A stretch of DNA of 64,000 nucleotides from Mycobacterium mantenii (lineage in GTDB: Bacteria; Actinomycetota; Actinomycetes; Mycobacteriales; Mycobacteriaceae), in assembly GCF_010731775.1 (NCBI RefSeq), contig NZ_AP022590.1, positions 248,001 to 312,000 of the forward strand, in the 5' to 3' direction. Below the pieces are notes generated by a model. It was not told the origin of the DNA and made no database searches. It worked only from the letters and a program-made list of their open reading frames with translations. Below are positions 31,874-41,617 of this stretch, in pieces (positions within the stretch are counted from its first letter, which is position 1; each line of letters opens with the position of its first letter). The translations under genes and the position numbers were made by a program.

Positions 31874-33076
31874 ATGTCGAGCACAACGTCCAACAAGGTT
31901 TATGTCGTCGGCGTCGGCATGACGAAGTTCGAGAAGCCGGGCCGCCGCGAGGGCTGGGATTACCCCGACATGGCCCGGGAGTCGGGAACCAACGCCCTGG
32001 CCGACGCCGGCATCGAGTACGGCGAGGTGCAGCAGGGTTACGTCGGCTACGTCGCCGGTGATTCGACGTCCGGGCAGCGGGCGCTCTACGAGCTGGGCAT
32101 GACCGGCATCCCGGTCGTCAACGTCAACAACAACTGTTCCACCGGCTCGACGGCGCTCTTCCTGGCGGCGCAGGCCATCCGCGGCGGCATCGTCGACTGC
32201 GCGATCGCGCTCGGCTTCGAGAAGATGCAGCCCGGCTCGCTGGGCGGCGGCGCCCAGGACCGCGAATCGCCGATGGCCAAGCACGTCAAGGCGATGGCCG
32301 ACATCGACGAGTTCGCGATGCCCGTCGCGCCGTGGATGTTCGGCGCCGCCGGACGCGAGCACATGAAGCAATACGGCAGCACCGCAGAGCATTTCGCCAA
32401 GATCGGCTACAAGAACCACAAGCACTCGGTCAACAACCCCTTCGCGCAGTTCCAGGAGTCCTACACGCTCGACGACATCCTGGCGGCGCGGATGATTTCC
32501 GATCCGCTGACCAAGCTGCAGTGCTCGCCCACGTCGGACGGCTCGGGCGCGGCCATCCTGGCCTCGGAAAGCTTTGTCGACAGCCACGGGCTGGCCAGCC
32601 AGGCCGTGGAGATCGTCGGTCAGGCGATGACCACCGACTTCGCGTCGACGTTCGACGGCAGCGCGAAAAACCTCATCGGCTACGACATGAATGTCCAAGC
32701 CGCGCAACAGGTTTACGACCAGTCTGGGCTCGGTCCGGCCGACTTCCAGGTGATCGAACTGCACGACTGCTTCTCCGCCAACGAACTGCTGCTCTACGAG
32801 GCCCTCGGCTTGTGCGGGCCCGGTGAGGCGCCCAAGCTGATCGACGACAACGACACCACCTACGGCGGGCGCTGGGTGGTCAACCCGTCCGGCGGCCTGA
32901 TCTCCAAAGGGCATCCGCTGGGTGCGACCGGGCTGGCGCAGTGCGCGGAGCTGACCTGGCAGCTGCGCGGGACGGCCGACAAGCGTCAGGTCGACAACGT
33001 CAGCGCCGCACTGCAACACAACATCGGATTGGGTGGCGCCGCCGTCGTCACCGCCTATCAGCGCGCCGAGCGCTAA
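31874..33076 (+). CDS. ltp1: Thiolase-type lipid-transfer protein Ltp1
   Basis: A 400-residue SCP-x/thiolase-like protein. The nucleophilic Cys is in [16 protein letters not shown] at about 90, and [27 protein letters not shown] carry the other catalytic positions. The C-terminal SCP2 domain of animal SCP-x is absent. Expected role: thiolytic or aldol cleavage of sterol or fatty acyl-CoA side chains. ATG at 31874 with GGAAGGGG. fadE21 follows eight bases later. Confidence 0.93.
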   Translation: MSSTTSNKVYVVGVGMTKFEKPGRREGWDYPDMARESGTNALADAGIEYGEVQQGYVGYVAGDSTSGQRALYELGMTGIPVVNVNNNCSTGSTALFLAAQAIRGGIVDCAIALGFEKMQPGSLGGGAQDRESPMAKHVKAMADIDEFAMPVAPWMFGAAGREHMKQYGSTAEHFAKIGYKNHKHSVNNPFAQFQESYTLDDILAARMISDPLTKLQCSPTSDGSGAAILASESFVDSHGLASQAVEIVGQAMTTDFASTFDGSAKNLIGYDMNVQAAQQVYDQSGLGPADFQVIELHDCFSANELLLYEALGLCGPGEAPKLIDDNDTTYGGRWVVNPSGGLISKGHPLGATGLAQCAELTWQLRGTADKRQVDNVSAALQHNIGLGGAAVVTAYQRAER

Positions 33077-33083
33077 GGCCGCC

Positions 33084-34352
33084 ATGATCGAGTGGTCCGA
33101 CACCGACCTGATGGTCCGGGACGCCGTTCGGCAGTTCGTCGACAAGGAGATCCGTCCGCACGTCGACGAACTGGAGACCGGCGAAATGTCGCCGTATCCG
33201 ATCGCGCGCAAGCTGTTCAGCCAGTTCGGCCTCGACGTGATGGCCGCCGAGTCGGTCAAGAAGATGCTGGACCGCGAGCGGGCCAAGCTGGACGGCGCCG
33301 CCGCGACCGAAGAGCGCGACGAAAAGCCTGATGAGTCAGGCGGTTTCGGTGGCGGCGCGCAGGGGTCGATGATCGCGGTGCTGGTGTCCGAAATCGCCCG
33401 GGTCAGCATCGGGCTGCTCAGCACCGCCTCGGTGAGCCTCGGCCTGGGCGCGGCGACCATCATGAGCCGCGGGACGCTGGCGCAGAAGGAGCGCTGGCTG
33501 CCCGGGCTGATGACGCTGGAAAAGATTGCGGCGTGGGCGATCACGGAGCCGGACTCCGGCTCGGATGCGTTCGGCGGCATGAAGACCTACGTCAAGCGCG
33601 ACGGGCAGGACTACATCCTCAACGGTCAGAAGACGTTCATCACCAACGGGCCCTGCGCCGACGTCCTGGTCGTGTACGCGAAGCTCGACGAGGGCGACGT
33701 GAGCCCGGACAAACAAGACAAGCGGAACCGGCCGGTGCTGGTCTTCGTGCTCGACGCGGGCATGCCGGGCCTCACGCAGGGCAAGCCGTTCAAGAAGATG
33801 GGCATGATGTCCTCGCCGACCGGCGAACTGTTCTTCGACAACGTGCGGCTGAGCCCGGACCGGCTGCTCGGCGAGAGCGAGCAGCCCGGCGACGGCGACG
33901 GCCGCGACAGCGCCCGCGCCAACTTTGCCGCCGAGCGGATCGGGATCGCGATGATGGCGCTGGGCATCATCGACGAATGCCACCGGCTGTGTGTGGACTA
34001 CGCCAAGAGCCGGACGTTGTGGGGCAAGAACATTGGGCAATTCCAGCTGATCCAGCTCAAGCTGGCCAAGATGGAGATCGCCCGGATGAACGTGCAGAAC
34101 ATGGTCTTTCACACCATCGAACGCCAGCAGGCCGGCAAACCGCTGACCCTGGCCGAGGCGTCGGCGATCAAGCTGTACTCGTCGGAGGCGGCCACCGACG
34201 TGGCGATGGAGGCCGTGCAGCTGTTCGGCGGCAACGGATACATGGCCGAGTACCGGGTGGAGCAGCTGGCCCGCGACGCCAAGTCGTTGATGATCTACGC
34301 GGGCAGCAACGAGGTTCAGGTCACCCACATCGCCAAGGGCCTGCTGACCTAG
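33084..34352 (+). CDS. fadE21: Acyl-CoA dehydrogenase (FadE21-like)
   Basis: A flavin-dependent acyl-CoA dehydrogenase (422 residues). WAITEPDSGSDAFGGMKT and GQKTFITNGPCADVLVVYA are FAD/substrate blocks; LFGGNGYMAEYRVEQLARDAKSLMIYAGSNEVQ is the C-terminal signature. There is an insertion at about 70-95 (Lys/Asp-rich, DGAAATEERDEKPDESGG). Probably co-transcribed with ltp1 for beta-oxidation. Convergent with sirR, four-base overlap. Confidence 0.93.
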   Translation: MIEWSDTDLMVRDAVRQFVDKEIRPHVDELETGEMSPYPIARKLFSQFGLDVMAAESVKKMLDRERAKLDGAAATEERDEKPDESGGFGGGAQGSMIAVLVSEIARVSIGLLSTASVSLGLGAATIMSRGTLAQKERWLPGLMTLEKIAAWAITEPDSGSDAFGGMKTYVKRDGQDYILNGQKTFITNGPCADVLVVYAKLDEGDVSPDKQDKRNRPVLVFVLDAGMPGLTQGKPFKKMGMMSSPTGELFFDNVRLSPDRLLGESEQPGDGDGRDSARANFAAERIGIAMMALGIIDECHRLCVDYAKSRTLWGKNIGQFQLIQLKLAKMEIARMNVQNMVFHTIERQQAGKPLTLAEASAIKLYSSEAATDVAMEAVQLFGGNGYMAEYRVEQLARDAKSLMIYAGSNEVQVTHIAKGLLT

Positions 34353-35041
34353 GCGACCACCCAGATCGCCCGGGCGGCGGGGCTGCCCAGCTCGACCGTC
34401 GTCTCCGCGCCGTCGCCGGAGTCGATGGCCACCGAGATCATGCCGGCGAATTCGCGCCGAGTCAGGACCCGCAGCCGGGAGTCGAGGTTGATCCCGACGT
34501 CCGTGAAGTAGCGCAGCATCTCGGGGTCGGAGTCGGAAATGCGCGCCACCGTCCCGGTGTCGCCGTCGTCGCACGCCCACAGCTGGCGGGCCGGCGGGGT
34601 GGGCACCTGCCCGTCCGAGGCCGGGATCGGGTCACCGTGCGGGTCGCGCTGCGGGAAGCCCAGCTTGGCGTCGATGCGGGCCACCAGGCGATCCGACACC
34701 GCGTGCTCGAGCACCTCGGCCTCGTCGTGCACCTCGTCCCAGGCGTAGCCGAGCTCGTTGACTAGGAAGGTCTCCAGCAGCCGATGCCGGCGCACCATCT
34801 CCAGCGCCGCCCGGCGCCCCGCCTCGGTCAGCGTCACCGCACCGTACTTTTCGTGATCGACCAGGCCCTGCTCGGCGAGTTTGCGGATGGACTCCGAGGC
34901 CGTGCTGGCCGACACCCCGATCTTCTCGGCCAGCATCTTGGTGCTGACCTTTTCCAGTGACCACTCCTGGGCGTTCCAGATGACCTTCAGGTAATCCTGG
35001 GCGACCGCGGTGATACCGCCACGCTCTTCGTCAGCCCTCAC
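34349..35041 (-). CDS. sirR: DtxR-family metal-dependent repressor SirR (MntR-like)
   Basis: A 230-residue DtxR-family repressor. Winged helix MLAEKIGVSASTASESIRKLAEQGLVDHEKYGAVTLT, dimer/metal domain RRHRLLETFLVNELGYAWDEVHDEAEVLEHAVSD and an SH3-like C-terminal domain from about 155. The pattern with E in EVHDEAE is typical of the Mn-responsive branch. The GTG at 35041 is preferred: the longer frame to 35089 would translate through the operator just upstream. Likely autoregulated, inferred from that site. Confidence 0.92.
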   Translation of the reverse strand: MRADEERGGITAVAQDYLKVIWNAQEWSLEKVSTKMLAEKIGVSASTASESIRKLAEQGLVDHEKYGAVTLTEAGRRAALEMVRRHRLLETFLVNELGYAWDEVHDEAEVLEHAVSDRLVARIDAKLGFPQRDPHGDPIPASDGQVPTPPARQLWACDDGDTGTVARISDSDPEMLRYFTDVGINLDSRLRVLTRREFAGMISVAIDSGDGAETTVELGSPAARAIWVVA

Positions 35042-35052
35042 ATCGAGCAAGT

Positions 35053-35071
35053 TTAGGCAACCCAAGCCTGA
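35053..35071. promoter_or_regulatory. DtxR/SirR-type operator
   Basis: TTAGGC-N7-GCCTGA, a 19-base near-palindrome with the half-sites and length of DtxR-family (IdeR/MntR) operators. It begins 12 bases upstream of the sirR start codon and lies 72 bases before ribF. Confidence 0.65.
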
Positions 35072-35129
35072 TCGTGTGCTCCTCGACACCCTCGCGCATG
35101 CGGACCTCCCGGCGGACCACTCGGCGCCG

Positions 35130-35135
35130 TAGGCT
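35130..35135 (+). promoter_or_regulatory. -10 box for a leaderless ribF transcript
   Basis: TAGGCT ends seven bases before the GTG at 35143, which lacks a ribosome-binding site. Confidence 0.5.
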
Positions 35136-35142
35136 TGCGGTC

Positions 35143-36114
35143 GTGCAGCGGTGGCGCGGCCAAGACGAGATACCCACGGACTGGGGCAGGTGTGTGCTCA
35201 CCATCGGTGTGTTCGATGGTGTGCACCGCGGCCACGCCGAGCTGATCGCGCATGCGGTGAAGGCGGCGCGGGCCCGCAACGTCCCGACGGTATTGATGAC
35301 GTTCGACCCGCATCCGATGGAAGTGGTCTACCCCGGCAGCCATCCCGCGCAGTTGACGACGCTGACCCGGCGCGCCGAGCTGGTCGAGGAGCTGGGCATC
35401 GACGTCTTCCTGGTGATGCCGTTCACCACCGATTTCATGAAACTCACGCCGGAGCGCTACGTGCACGAACTGCTGGTGGAGAACCTGCACGTGGTCGAGG
35501 TCGTGGTGGGGGAGAACTTCACCTTCGGCAAGAAGGCCAGCGGCAACGTCGAGACGCTGCGGCGCGCGGGGGACCGCTTCGGGTTCGCCGTGGAGTCGAT
35601 GTCGCTGCTGTCCGAGCACCACAGCAACGAGACCGTCACGTTCTCGTCCACCTACATCCGGTCCTGCGTGGACGCGGGTGACGTGGTGGCGGCCATGGAG
35701 GCCCTGGGCCGTCCCCATCGCGTCGAGGGCGTGGTGGTCCGGGGCGAGGGGCGGGGTATGGAGCTGGGGTTCCCGACCGCCAACGTGGCGCCGCCGATGT
35801 ATTCGGCCATCCCGGCCGACGGCGTCTATGCCGCCTGGTTCACGCTGCTCGGCCACGGACCGGTGACGGGCACCGTCGTTCCTGGCGAGCGCTACCAGGC
35901 CGCGGTGTCCGTCGGCACCAACCCGACGTTCTCCGGGCGCACGCGCACCGTCGAGGCCTTCGTCTTGGACACCACCGCCGACCTCTACGGCCAATACGTG
36001 GCGCTGGATTTCGTCGCGCGCATCCGGGGGCAACACAGGTTCGATTCGGTGAGGGAGCTGATCGACGCGATGGGCACGGACACCGACAAGGCGCGTCAGC
36101 TGCTCACCGACTGA
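35143..36114 (+). CDS. ribF: Bifunctional riboflavin kinase / FMN adenylyltransferase
   Basis: RibF (323 residues) makes FMN and FAD from riboflavin. N-terminal nucleotidyltransferase: IGVFDGVHRGHAELI and FSSTYIRSCVDAGD. C-terminal kinase: GMELGFPTANV and AAVSVGTNPTF. GTG at 35143 gives the right length; leaderless start probable. Followed by a dispersed repeat and rpsO. Confidence 0.96.
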   Translation: MQRWRGQDEIPTDWGRCVLTIGVFDGVHRGHAELIAHAVKAARARNVPTVLMTFDPHPMEVVYPGSHPAQLTTLTRRAELVEELGIDVFLVMPFTTDFMKLTPERYVHELLVENLHVVEVVVGENFTFGKKASGNVETLRRAGDRFGFAVESMSLLSEHHSNETVTFSSTYIRSCVDAGDVVAAMEALGRPHRVEGVVVRGEGRGMELGFPTANVAPPMYSAIPADGVYAAWFTLLGHGPVTGTVVPGERYQAAVSVGTNPTFSGRTRTVEAFVLDTTADLYGQYVALDFVARIRGQHRFDSVRELIDAMGTDTDKARQLLTD

Positions 36115-36120
36115 CTAGCT

Positions 36121-36166
36121 GTGATCGCAAGCGCGGCGTGACCGGGCACGGCGGGTCGCCACCATC
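36121..36166 (+). repeat. Dispersed intergenic repeat, copy B
   Basis: Related to 24377-24418: both contain GCGCGGCG and end GGGTCGCCACCATC. It begins six bases after the ribF stop. Confidence 0.65.
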
Positions 36167-36311
36167 GGCCGTAGTCCTAGCCGGGTCCGACGATTCTGGT
36201 CCGGTACCTTCCGGCTGCTAAACTCCCGGACGACATCGGCGCGTGCTGCGGTTCGCGGTGGCCGCGCCCTCAATAGTTACCTTTCGCGAACCGATTGATG
36301 GAGATAGTTTC

Positions 36312-36581
36312 GTGGCGCTGACAGCCGAGCAGAAAAAAGAAATCCTGGGCACTTACGGCCTGCATGGCACCGACACCGGTTCCCCCGAGGCGCAGGTCGC
36401 GCTGCTGACCAAGCGGATCGCTGACCTGACCGAGCACCTGAAGGTGCACAAGCACGACCACCACTCGCGGCGCGGGCTGCTGCTGCTGGTCGGACGCCGC
36501 CGGCGGCTGCTCAAGTACGTCGCGCAGATCGATGTCGAGCGGTACCGGTCGCTGGTCGAGCGGCTGGGCCTGCGTCGCTGA
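36312..36581 (+). CDS. rpsO: 30S ribosomal protein S15 (uS15)
   Basis: 89 residues, family length. [29 protein letters not shown] and [24 protein letters not shown] are diagnostic. GTG at 36312 with GGAGATAG upstream. A -10-like TAAACT lies at 36219-36224, giving a leader of about 80 bases. rpsO-pnp order is common in bacteria. Confidence 0.97.
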   Translation: MALTAEQKKEILGTYGLHGTDTGSPEAQVALLTKRIADLTEHLKVHKHDHHSRRGLLLLVGRRRRLLKYVAQIDVERYRSLVERLGLRR

Positions 36582-36947
36582 CGCACGCCTCATCGCGGCG
36601 TTGGCGGCCCCGCAAGTTCCGAGCGATATGGCGGGCGGAGGTCGCCCGTGTAGAGTAAGGACGTTCTGGGCCGGTTCGGCCCGAGCAAACGGTGCGGTCA
36701 CGCAGATCCGCGTGCGCCGTTCCAGCGTGTCACTACGCACGTTCGAGGGAGCAGCCAGTCTGCATCGGGCGGTCTTCGGTAGTGGCTGCCGGGCTCTCCG
36801 GATCTGGGGCAGGTCGGCCGCTTCGATCGATGGCCGTAGCCGTATTCAGACTCAGCGCCTCCCGCGGGTGACCCGCGGCCGTCAGGCCTGCGGTTCGCGC
36901 GTGGCCACGCGAAAAAGCTGAATACAAGAGAGGCCGTACGGACGTCT
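36582..36947 (+). other. Long rpsO-pnp intergenic region (pnp leader)
   Basis: 366 bases with no convincing gene; a 129-codon open frame at 36532-36921 overlaps the rpsO end, has no family likeness and reads like noise. TAGAGT at 36651-36656 could be a -10 for pnp. The 3' third holds three strong palindromes (entered separately). M. tuberculosis has lppU at this place, from memory; it is absent here. Confidence 0.5.
36862..36911 (+). promoter_or_regulatory. Cluster of palindromes in the pnp 5' leader
   Basis: Three adjacent inverted repeats: CCGCGGGT-g-ACCCGCGG (36862-36878), CAGGCCTG (36883-36890) and CGCGTGGCCACGCG (36898-36911), the last followed by an A-run. They lie about 37-86 bases before the pnp ATG. 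In E. coli a leader hairpin is the target of PNPase autoregulation through RNase III; a similar role here is only a suggestion. Confidence 0.5.
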
Positions 36948-39212
36948 ATGTCTGTCGCTGAAATTGAAGAGGGCGTGTTCGAGGCGACCGCCACTATCGA
37001 CAACGGGAGCTTCGGCACCCGCACCATCCGTTTCGAGGTCGGCCGGTTGGCCCAGCAGGCAGCTGGCGCCGTGGTCGCGTACCTCGACGACGAGAACATG
37101 CTGTTGTCGGCGACCACCGCCAGCAAGAGCCCCAAGGAGCACTTCGACTTCTTCCCGCTGACCGTCGATGTCGAGGAGCGGATGTATGCCGCCGGTCGCA
37201 TCCCCGGTTCGTTCTTCCGCCGGGAGGGCCGTCCGTCCACCGACGCGATCCTGACCTGCCGGCTCATCGACCGGCCGCTGCGCCCGTCGTTCGTCTCCGG
37301 GCTGCGCAACGAGATCCAGGTCGTGGTGACGATCCTGAGCCTGGACCCCAACGACCTGTACGACGTGCTGGCGATCAACGCCGCGTCGGCCTCCACCCAG
37401 CTGAGCGGCCTGCCGTTCTCCGGCCCCATCGGGGGCGTGCGGGTGGCGCTGATCGACGGCACCTGGGTTGCGTTCCCGACCGTCGAGCAGCTCGAGCGGG
37501 CCGTGTTCGACATGGTCGTGGCCGGCCGCAAGGTCGATGGTGACGTCGCCATCATGATGGTCGAGGCCGAGGCCACCGAAAACGTCATCGAGCTCGTCGA
37601 GGGCGGCGCCCAGGCGCCGACGGAAACCGTTGTGGCCGAAGGACTTGAGGCCGCCAAGCCGTTCATCGCGGCGCTGTGCACCGCGCAGGAGGAGCTGGCC
37701 GGGGCGGCCGCCAAGCCGACCGCTGACTACCCGACGTTCCCCGACTACCAGGAGGACGTGTACTACTCGGTGGCCTCGGTGGCCACCGACGAGCTGGCCA
37801 AGGCGCTGACCATCGGCAGCAAGGCCGAGCGCGACGCGCGCACCGACGAGCTCAAGGCCGAGGTGCTGGCGCGGCTCACGGGGGACTCTGGGACCTACGA
37901 GGGCCGCGAGAAGGAGGTCAGCGCCGCGTACCGGTCACTGACCAAGAAGCTGGTCCGCCAGCGCATCCTCACCGACCATTTCCGCATCGACGGCCGCGGC
38001 ATCACCGACATTCGCGCGTTGTCGGCCGAGGTCGCCGTGGTGCCGCGGGCGCACGGCAGCGCGCTGTTCCAGCGCGGTGAGACCCAGATCCTGGGTGTGA
38101 CCACGCTGGACATGGTCAAGATGGCCCAGCAGATCGACTCGCTGGGACCGGAAACCTCCAAGCGATACATGCACCACTACAACTTCCCGCCGTTCTCCAC
38201 CGGCGAGACCGGTCGCGTGGGTTCGCCCAAGCGGCGTGAGATCGGGCACGGCGCGCTCGCGGAGCGCGCCCTGATTCCGGTGCTGCCCGGCGTCGAGGAG
38301 TTCCCGTACGCCATCCGGCAGGTGTCCGAGGCGCTGGGCTCCAACGGCTCGACGTCGATGGGTTCGGTCTGCGCGTCCACCCTGTCGTTGCTGAACGCCG
38401 GTGTGCCGCTCAAGGCGCCGGTGGCCGGCATCGCGATGGGCCTGGTCTCCGACGACGTGGAGGTGGACGGCAAGACCGAGCGCCGCTTCGTCACCCTGAC
38501 CGACATCCTGGGCGCCGAGGACGCGTTCGGCGACATGGACTTCAAGTGCGCCGGTACCAAGGACTTCGTCACCGCGCTGCAGCTGGACACCAAGCTCGAC
38601 GGCATCCCGTCGCAGGTGCTGGCGGGCGCGCTGGCACAGGCCAAAGATGCGCGCGTGACGATCCTCGAGGTCATGGCCGAGGCCATCGACGCACCCGACG
38701 AGATGAGCCCCTACGCGCCGCGGGTGACCACCATCAAGGTTCCGGTCGACAAGATCGGTGAGGTGATCGGGCCCAAGGGCAAGGTGATCAACGCCATCAC
38801 CGAGGAGACCGGCGCGCAGATCTCCATCGAGGACGACGGCACCGTGTTCGTCGGCGCCACCGACGGACTGTCGGCGCAGGCCGCGATCGACCGGATCAAC
38901 GCCATCGCCAACCCGCAGCTGCCCACGGTCGGCGAGCGGTTCCTCGGAACCGTGGTCAAGACAACGGACTTCGGTGCGTTCGTGTCGCTGCTGCCCGGGC
39001 GTGACGGCCTGGTGCACATCTCCAAACTCGGTAGGGGCAAGCGGATCGCCAAGGTCGAAGACGTGGTGAACGTCGGCGACAAGCTGCGCGTCGAAATCGC
39101 CGACATCGACAAGCGCGGCAAGATCTCGCTGGTTCTGGTGGAGGAAGACAGCTCGGCTCCTGCCGATGCTCCGGCGGCCGCTCCTGCCGATGCCGCGACG
39201 GCGAGCAGCTGA
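36948..39212 (+). CDS. pnp: Polyribonucleotide nucleotidyltransferase (PNPase)
   Basis: A 3'-5' phosphorolytic exoribonuclease (754 residues; called gpsI in M. tuberculosis). Two RNase PH domains, the first with [18 protein letters not shown], the second with [24 protein letters not shown] domain ([16 protein letters not shown], about 600) and an S1 domain ([24 protein letters not shown]) follow, with an Ala/Pro tail. ATG at 36948 with GAGAGG upstream. It overlaps pepR by 23 bases. Confidence 0.97.
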   Translation: MSVAEIEEGVFEATATIDNGSFGTRTIRFEVGRLAQQAAGAVVAYLDDENMLLSATTASKSPKEHFDFFPLTVDVEERMYAAGRIPGSFFRREGRPSTDAILTCRLIDRPLRPSFVSGLRNEIQVVVTILSLDPNDLYDVLAINAASASTQLSGLPFSGPIGGVRVALIDGTWVAFPTVEQLERAVFDMVVAGRKVDGDVAIMMVEAEATENVIELVEGGAQAPTETVVAEGLEAAKPFIAALCTAQEELAGAAAKPTADYPTFPDYQEDVYYSVASVATDELAKALTIGSKAERDARTDELKAEVLARLTGDSGTYEGREKEVSAAYRSLTKKLVRQRILTDHFRIDGRGITDIRALSAEVAVVPRAHGSALFQRGETQILGVTTLDMVKMAQQIDSLGPETSKRYMHHYNFPPFSTGETGRVGSPKRREIGHGALAERALIPVLPGVEEFPYAIRQVSEALGSNGSTSMGSVCASTLSLLNAGVPLKAPVAGIAMGLVSDDVEVDGKTERRFVTLTDILGAEDAFGDMDFKCAGTKDFVTALQLDTKLDGIPSQVLAGALAQAKDARVTILEVMAEAIDAPDEMSPYAPRVTTIKVPVDKIGEVIGPKGKVINAITEETGAQISIEDDGTVFVGATDGLSAQAAIDRINAIANPQLPTVGERFLGTVVKTTDFGAFVSLLPGRDGLVHISKLGRGKRIAKVEDVVNVGDKLRVEIADIDKRGKISLVLVEEDSSAPADAPAAAPADAATASS

Positions 39213-40572
39213 CTCCTCGACCGGGACGCGTCCCGGTCGGGCCGGCGCGCTGCACCGGAGCACCGCCGATGAGGTGGAATCGGCACCCCAGGCCGCACTG
39301 CGGCGCACCACGCTGCCGGGCGGCCTGCGGGTGGTCACCGAGTACCTGCCCTCGGTGCGTTCCGCATCGGTGGGGGTCTGGGTCGGCGTCGGCTCGCGCG
39401 ACGAGGGTGCCACTGTCGCCGGCGCCGCGCACTTCCTCGAGCACCTGCTGTTCAAGTCGACCCCCAGCCGCACCGCGGTGGACATCGCACAGGCGATGGA
39501 CGCCGTCGGGGGAGAGCTGAACGCGTTCACCGCCAAGGAACACACCTGTTACTACGCGCATGTGCTGGACAGCGATCTGGCGCTGGCCGTCGACCTGGTC
39601 GCCGACGTGGTGCTCAACGGGCGCTGTGCGGCCGACGATGTTGAGCTGGAACGCGACGTCGTCCTCGAAGAGATCGCGATGCGCGACGACGACCCCGAGG
39701 ACGCACTCGGCGACATGTTCCTGAGCGCGCTCTTCGGTGAGCACCCGGTGGGCCGTCCGGTCATCGGCACCGCACGGTCGGTGGCGTCGATGACGCGAAA
39801 CCAGCTGCACTCGTTTCACGTCCGGCGCTACACGCCGGAGCGGATGGTGGTGGCGGTGGCCGGCAACGTCGACCACGACGAGGTGGTCGCGTTGGTGCGC
39901 GAGCACTTTGGGCCGCATCTGGTCCGCGGGCGCGACCCCATCGCGCCGCGCAAGGGTGCCGGACGGGTCAGCGGCCGCCCCGCTCTGTTGCTGGGCAACC
40001 GGGACGCCGAGCAGGCTCACGTGTCGTTGGGCGTCCGAACGCCCGGGCGCGGCTGGGAGCACCGCTGGGCGCTATCGGTGCTCAACACCGCGCTGGGCGG
40101 CGGCCTGAGCTCCCGGTTGTTCCAGCAGGTTCGAGAGCTGCGCGGGCTGGCCTATTCGGTGTACTCGACGGTGGACGTCTTCGCCGACAGCGGCGTGCTG
40201 TCCGTGTATGCCGCCTGCCAGCCCGAACGGTTTGCCGACGTGATGGCGGTGACCGGCGACGTGCTCGATTCGGTAGCCCGCGACGGCATCACCGAGTCGG
40301 AATGCCGCATCGCCAAGGGATCGCTGCGCGGCGGCCTGGTGCTCGGTCTGGAGGATTCCAGCTCGCGGATGAGCCGGCTCGGTCGGAGCGAGCTCAACTA
40401 CGGCAAACACCGCAGCATCGAGTACACCCTGCAGCAAATCGATCAGGTGACCGTCGAGGAGGTCAACGCGGTGGCCCGCCGGCTGCTCAACCAGCGCTAC
40501 GGTGCCGCGGTTCTGGGTCCCTACACCACCAAACGGTCACTGCCCCAACGACTTCGGGCGATGGTAAGTTAG
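39190..40572 (+). CDS. pepR: M16-family zinc peptidase PepR
   Basis: A 460-residue insulinase-like (M16) peptidase. The inverted zinc motif HFLEH with downstream [15 protein letters not shown], and the R/Y region [24 protein letters not shown], match the family. The ATG at 39190 (MPRRRAADS) agrees with the M. tuberculosis start; the extra N-terminal residues overlap the pnp end in another frame. Substrate unknown. The nitronate monooxygenase starts four bases on. Confidence 0.93.
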   Translation: MPRRRAADSSTGTRPGRAGALHRSTADEVESAPQAALRRTTLPGGLRVVTEYLPSVRSASVGVWVGVGSRDEGATVAGAAHFLEHLLFKSTPSRTAVDIAQAMDAVGGELNAFTAKEHTCYYAHVLDSDLALAVDLVADVVLNGRCAADDVELERDVVLEEIAMRDDDPEDALGDMFLSALFGEHPVGRPVIGTARSVASMTRNQLHSFHVRRYTPERMVVAVAGNVDHDEVVALVREHFGPHLVRGRDPIAPRKGAGRVSGRPALLLGNRDAEQAHVSLGVRTPGRGWEHRWALSVLNTALGGGLSSRLFQQVRELRGLAYSVYSTVDVFADSGVLSVYAACQPERFADVMAVTGDVLDSVARDGITESECRIAKGSLRGGLVLGLEDSSSRMSRLGRSELNYGKHRSIEYTLQQIDQVTVEEVNAVARRLLNQRYGAAVLGPYTTKRSLPQRLRAMVS

Positions 40573-40576
40573 CCGA

Positions 40577-41602
40577 ATGGTACTGGGCTTCTGGGACATC
40601 ATGGTGCCCATCGTGGGTGCGCCCATGGCCGGCGGGCCCGGGACTCCGGCGTTGGCCGCGGCGGTGTCCAATGCGGGCGGGCTCGGTTTCGTCCCCGGCG
40701 GGCATCGCAGCGCCGAGCAGTTCGCCGAGGACATCGCCGCGGCGCGCAAGGCCACCACCGGCCCGCTCGGCGTGAACTTGTTTGTGCCCCAACCCAGCGT
40801 CGCCGACTGGGTGGCGCTGCACTACTACGCGGCAGAGCTCGAAGAGATTGCCGAGCACTACCAAGTGGAGGTCGGTCACCCGCAGCACGGCGACGACGAC
40901 GAGTGGGAACAGAAGCTTGAGGTGGTGGCCGACGTGCGGCCCGAGCTGGTGTCTTTCACTTTCGGCGTGCCACCGCCCGACGTGATCCGGCGGTTGGGCG
41001 CGCTGGGTCTGCTGGTGATGGTCACCGTGACATCGGCCTACGAGGCCGGGGTGGCCGTCGCGGCCGGCGCGGACAGCCTGGTGGTCCAGGGCCCCGCGGC
41101 CGGCGGGCACCGCGGCACCTTCGCTCCGGACATGGAACCCGCCAGCGAATCGCTGCACCAGCTGATCGACCGCATCCGCAACGCCCACGACGTCCCGATC
41201 ATTGCGGCGGGCGGACTGGGCACCGCCGACGAAGTCGGGGCCGTGCTGCGCAGGGGAGCGGTGGCGGCCCAGGTCGGCACCGCGCTACTGCTCGCCGACG
41301 AGGCGGGCACCAACTCGGCGTACCGGGTCGCCCTGAAAAACCCGCTGTTCGCCACCACCGTTGTGACACGGGCTTTCTCGGGTCGCTACGCGCGCGGTCT
41401 GGAAAACGACTTCACCCGCACGCTCGATCACGTCGCGCCGCTGGGCTATCCCGAGGTGAACCAGATGACCTCACCGATCCGGGAGGCGGCCGCCGCCATC
41501 GATGATCCCAACGGGATGCCACTATGGGCCGGGACGTCGTTCAAGCATGCCTGCGCGGGGCCCGCGGCCGACATCATCGCCAGTCTCGCGGCAACCAGTT
41601 AG
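40577..41602 (+). CDS. Nitronate monooxygenase / 2-nitropropane dioxygenase family
   Basis: A 341-residue FMN-binding TIM barrel. GAPMAGGPGTPALAAAVSNAGGLGFVPGG at the start, VQGPAAGGHRGTF with the catalytic His, and AAGGLGTADEVGAVLRRGAVAAQVGTALL for FMN phosphate. Probably detoxifies alkyl nitronates, but many members act on other substrates. Follows pepR closely; convergent with ald (15-base gap). Confidence 0.9.
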   Translation: MVLGFWDIMVPIVGAPMAGGPGTPALAAAVSNAGGLGFVPGGHRSAEQFAEDIAAARKATTGPLGVNLFVPQPSVADWVALHYYAAELEEIAEHYQVEVGHPQHGDDDEWEQKLEVVADVRPELVSFTFGVPPPDVIRRLGALGLLVMVTVTSAYEAGVAVAAGADSLVVQGPAAGGHRGTFAPDMEPASESLHQLIDRIRNAHDVPIIAAGGLGTADEVGAVLRRGAVAAQVGTALLLADEAGTNSAYRVALKNPLFATTVVTRAFSGRYARGLENDFTRTLDHVAPLGYPEVNQMTSPIREAAAAIDDPNGMPLWAGTSFKHACAGPAADIIASLAATS

Positions 41603-41617
41603 CCCCGCGAACACCGG

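Noticed and set aside
34349..35089. Longer sirR start at 35089
   Set aside because: It would translate through the operator-like palindrome and adds residues (MSRSTRSGLGCLNLLD) not expected in the family.
36532..36921. A 129-codon frame between rpsO and pnp
   Set aside because: Overlaps the rpsO 3' end, has no family features, and contains the palindrome cluster; better explained as leader.
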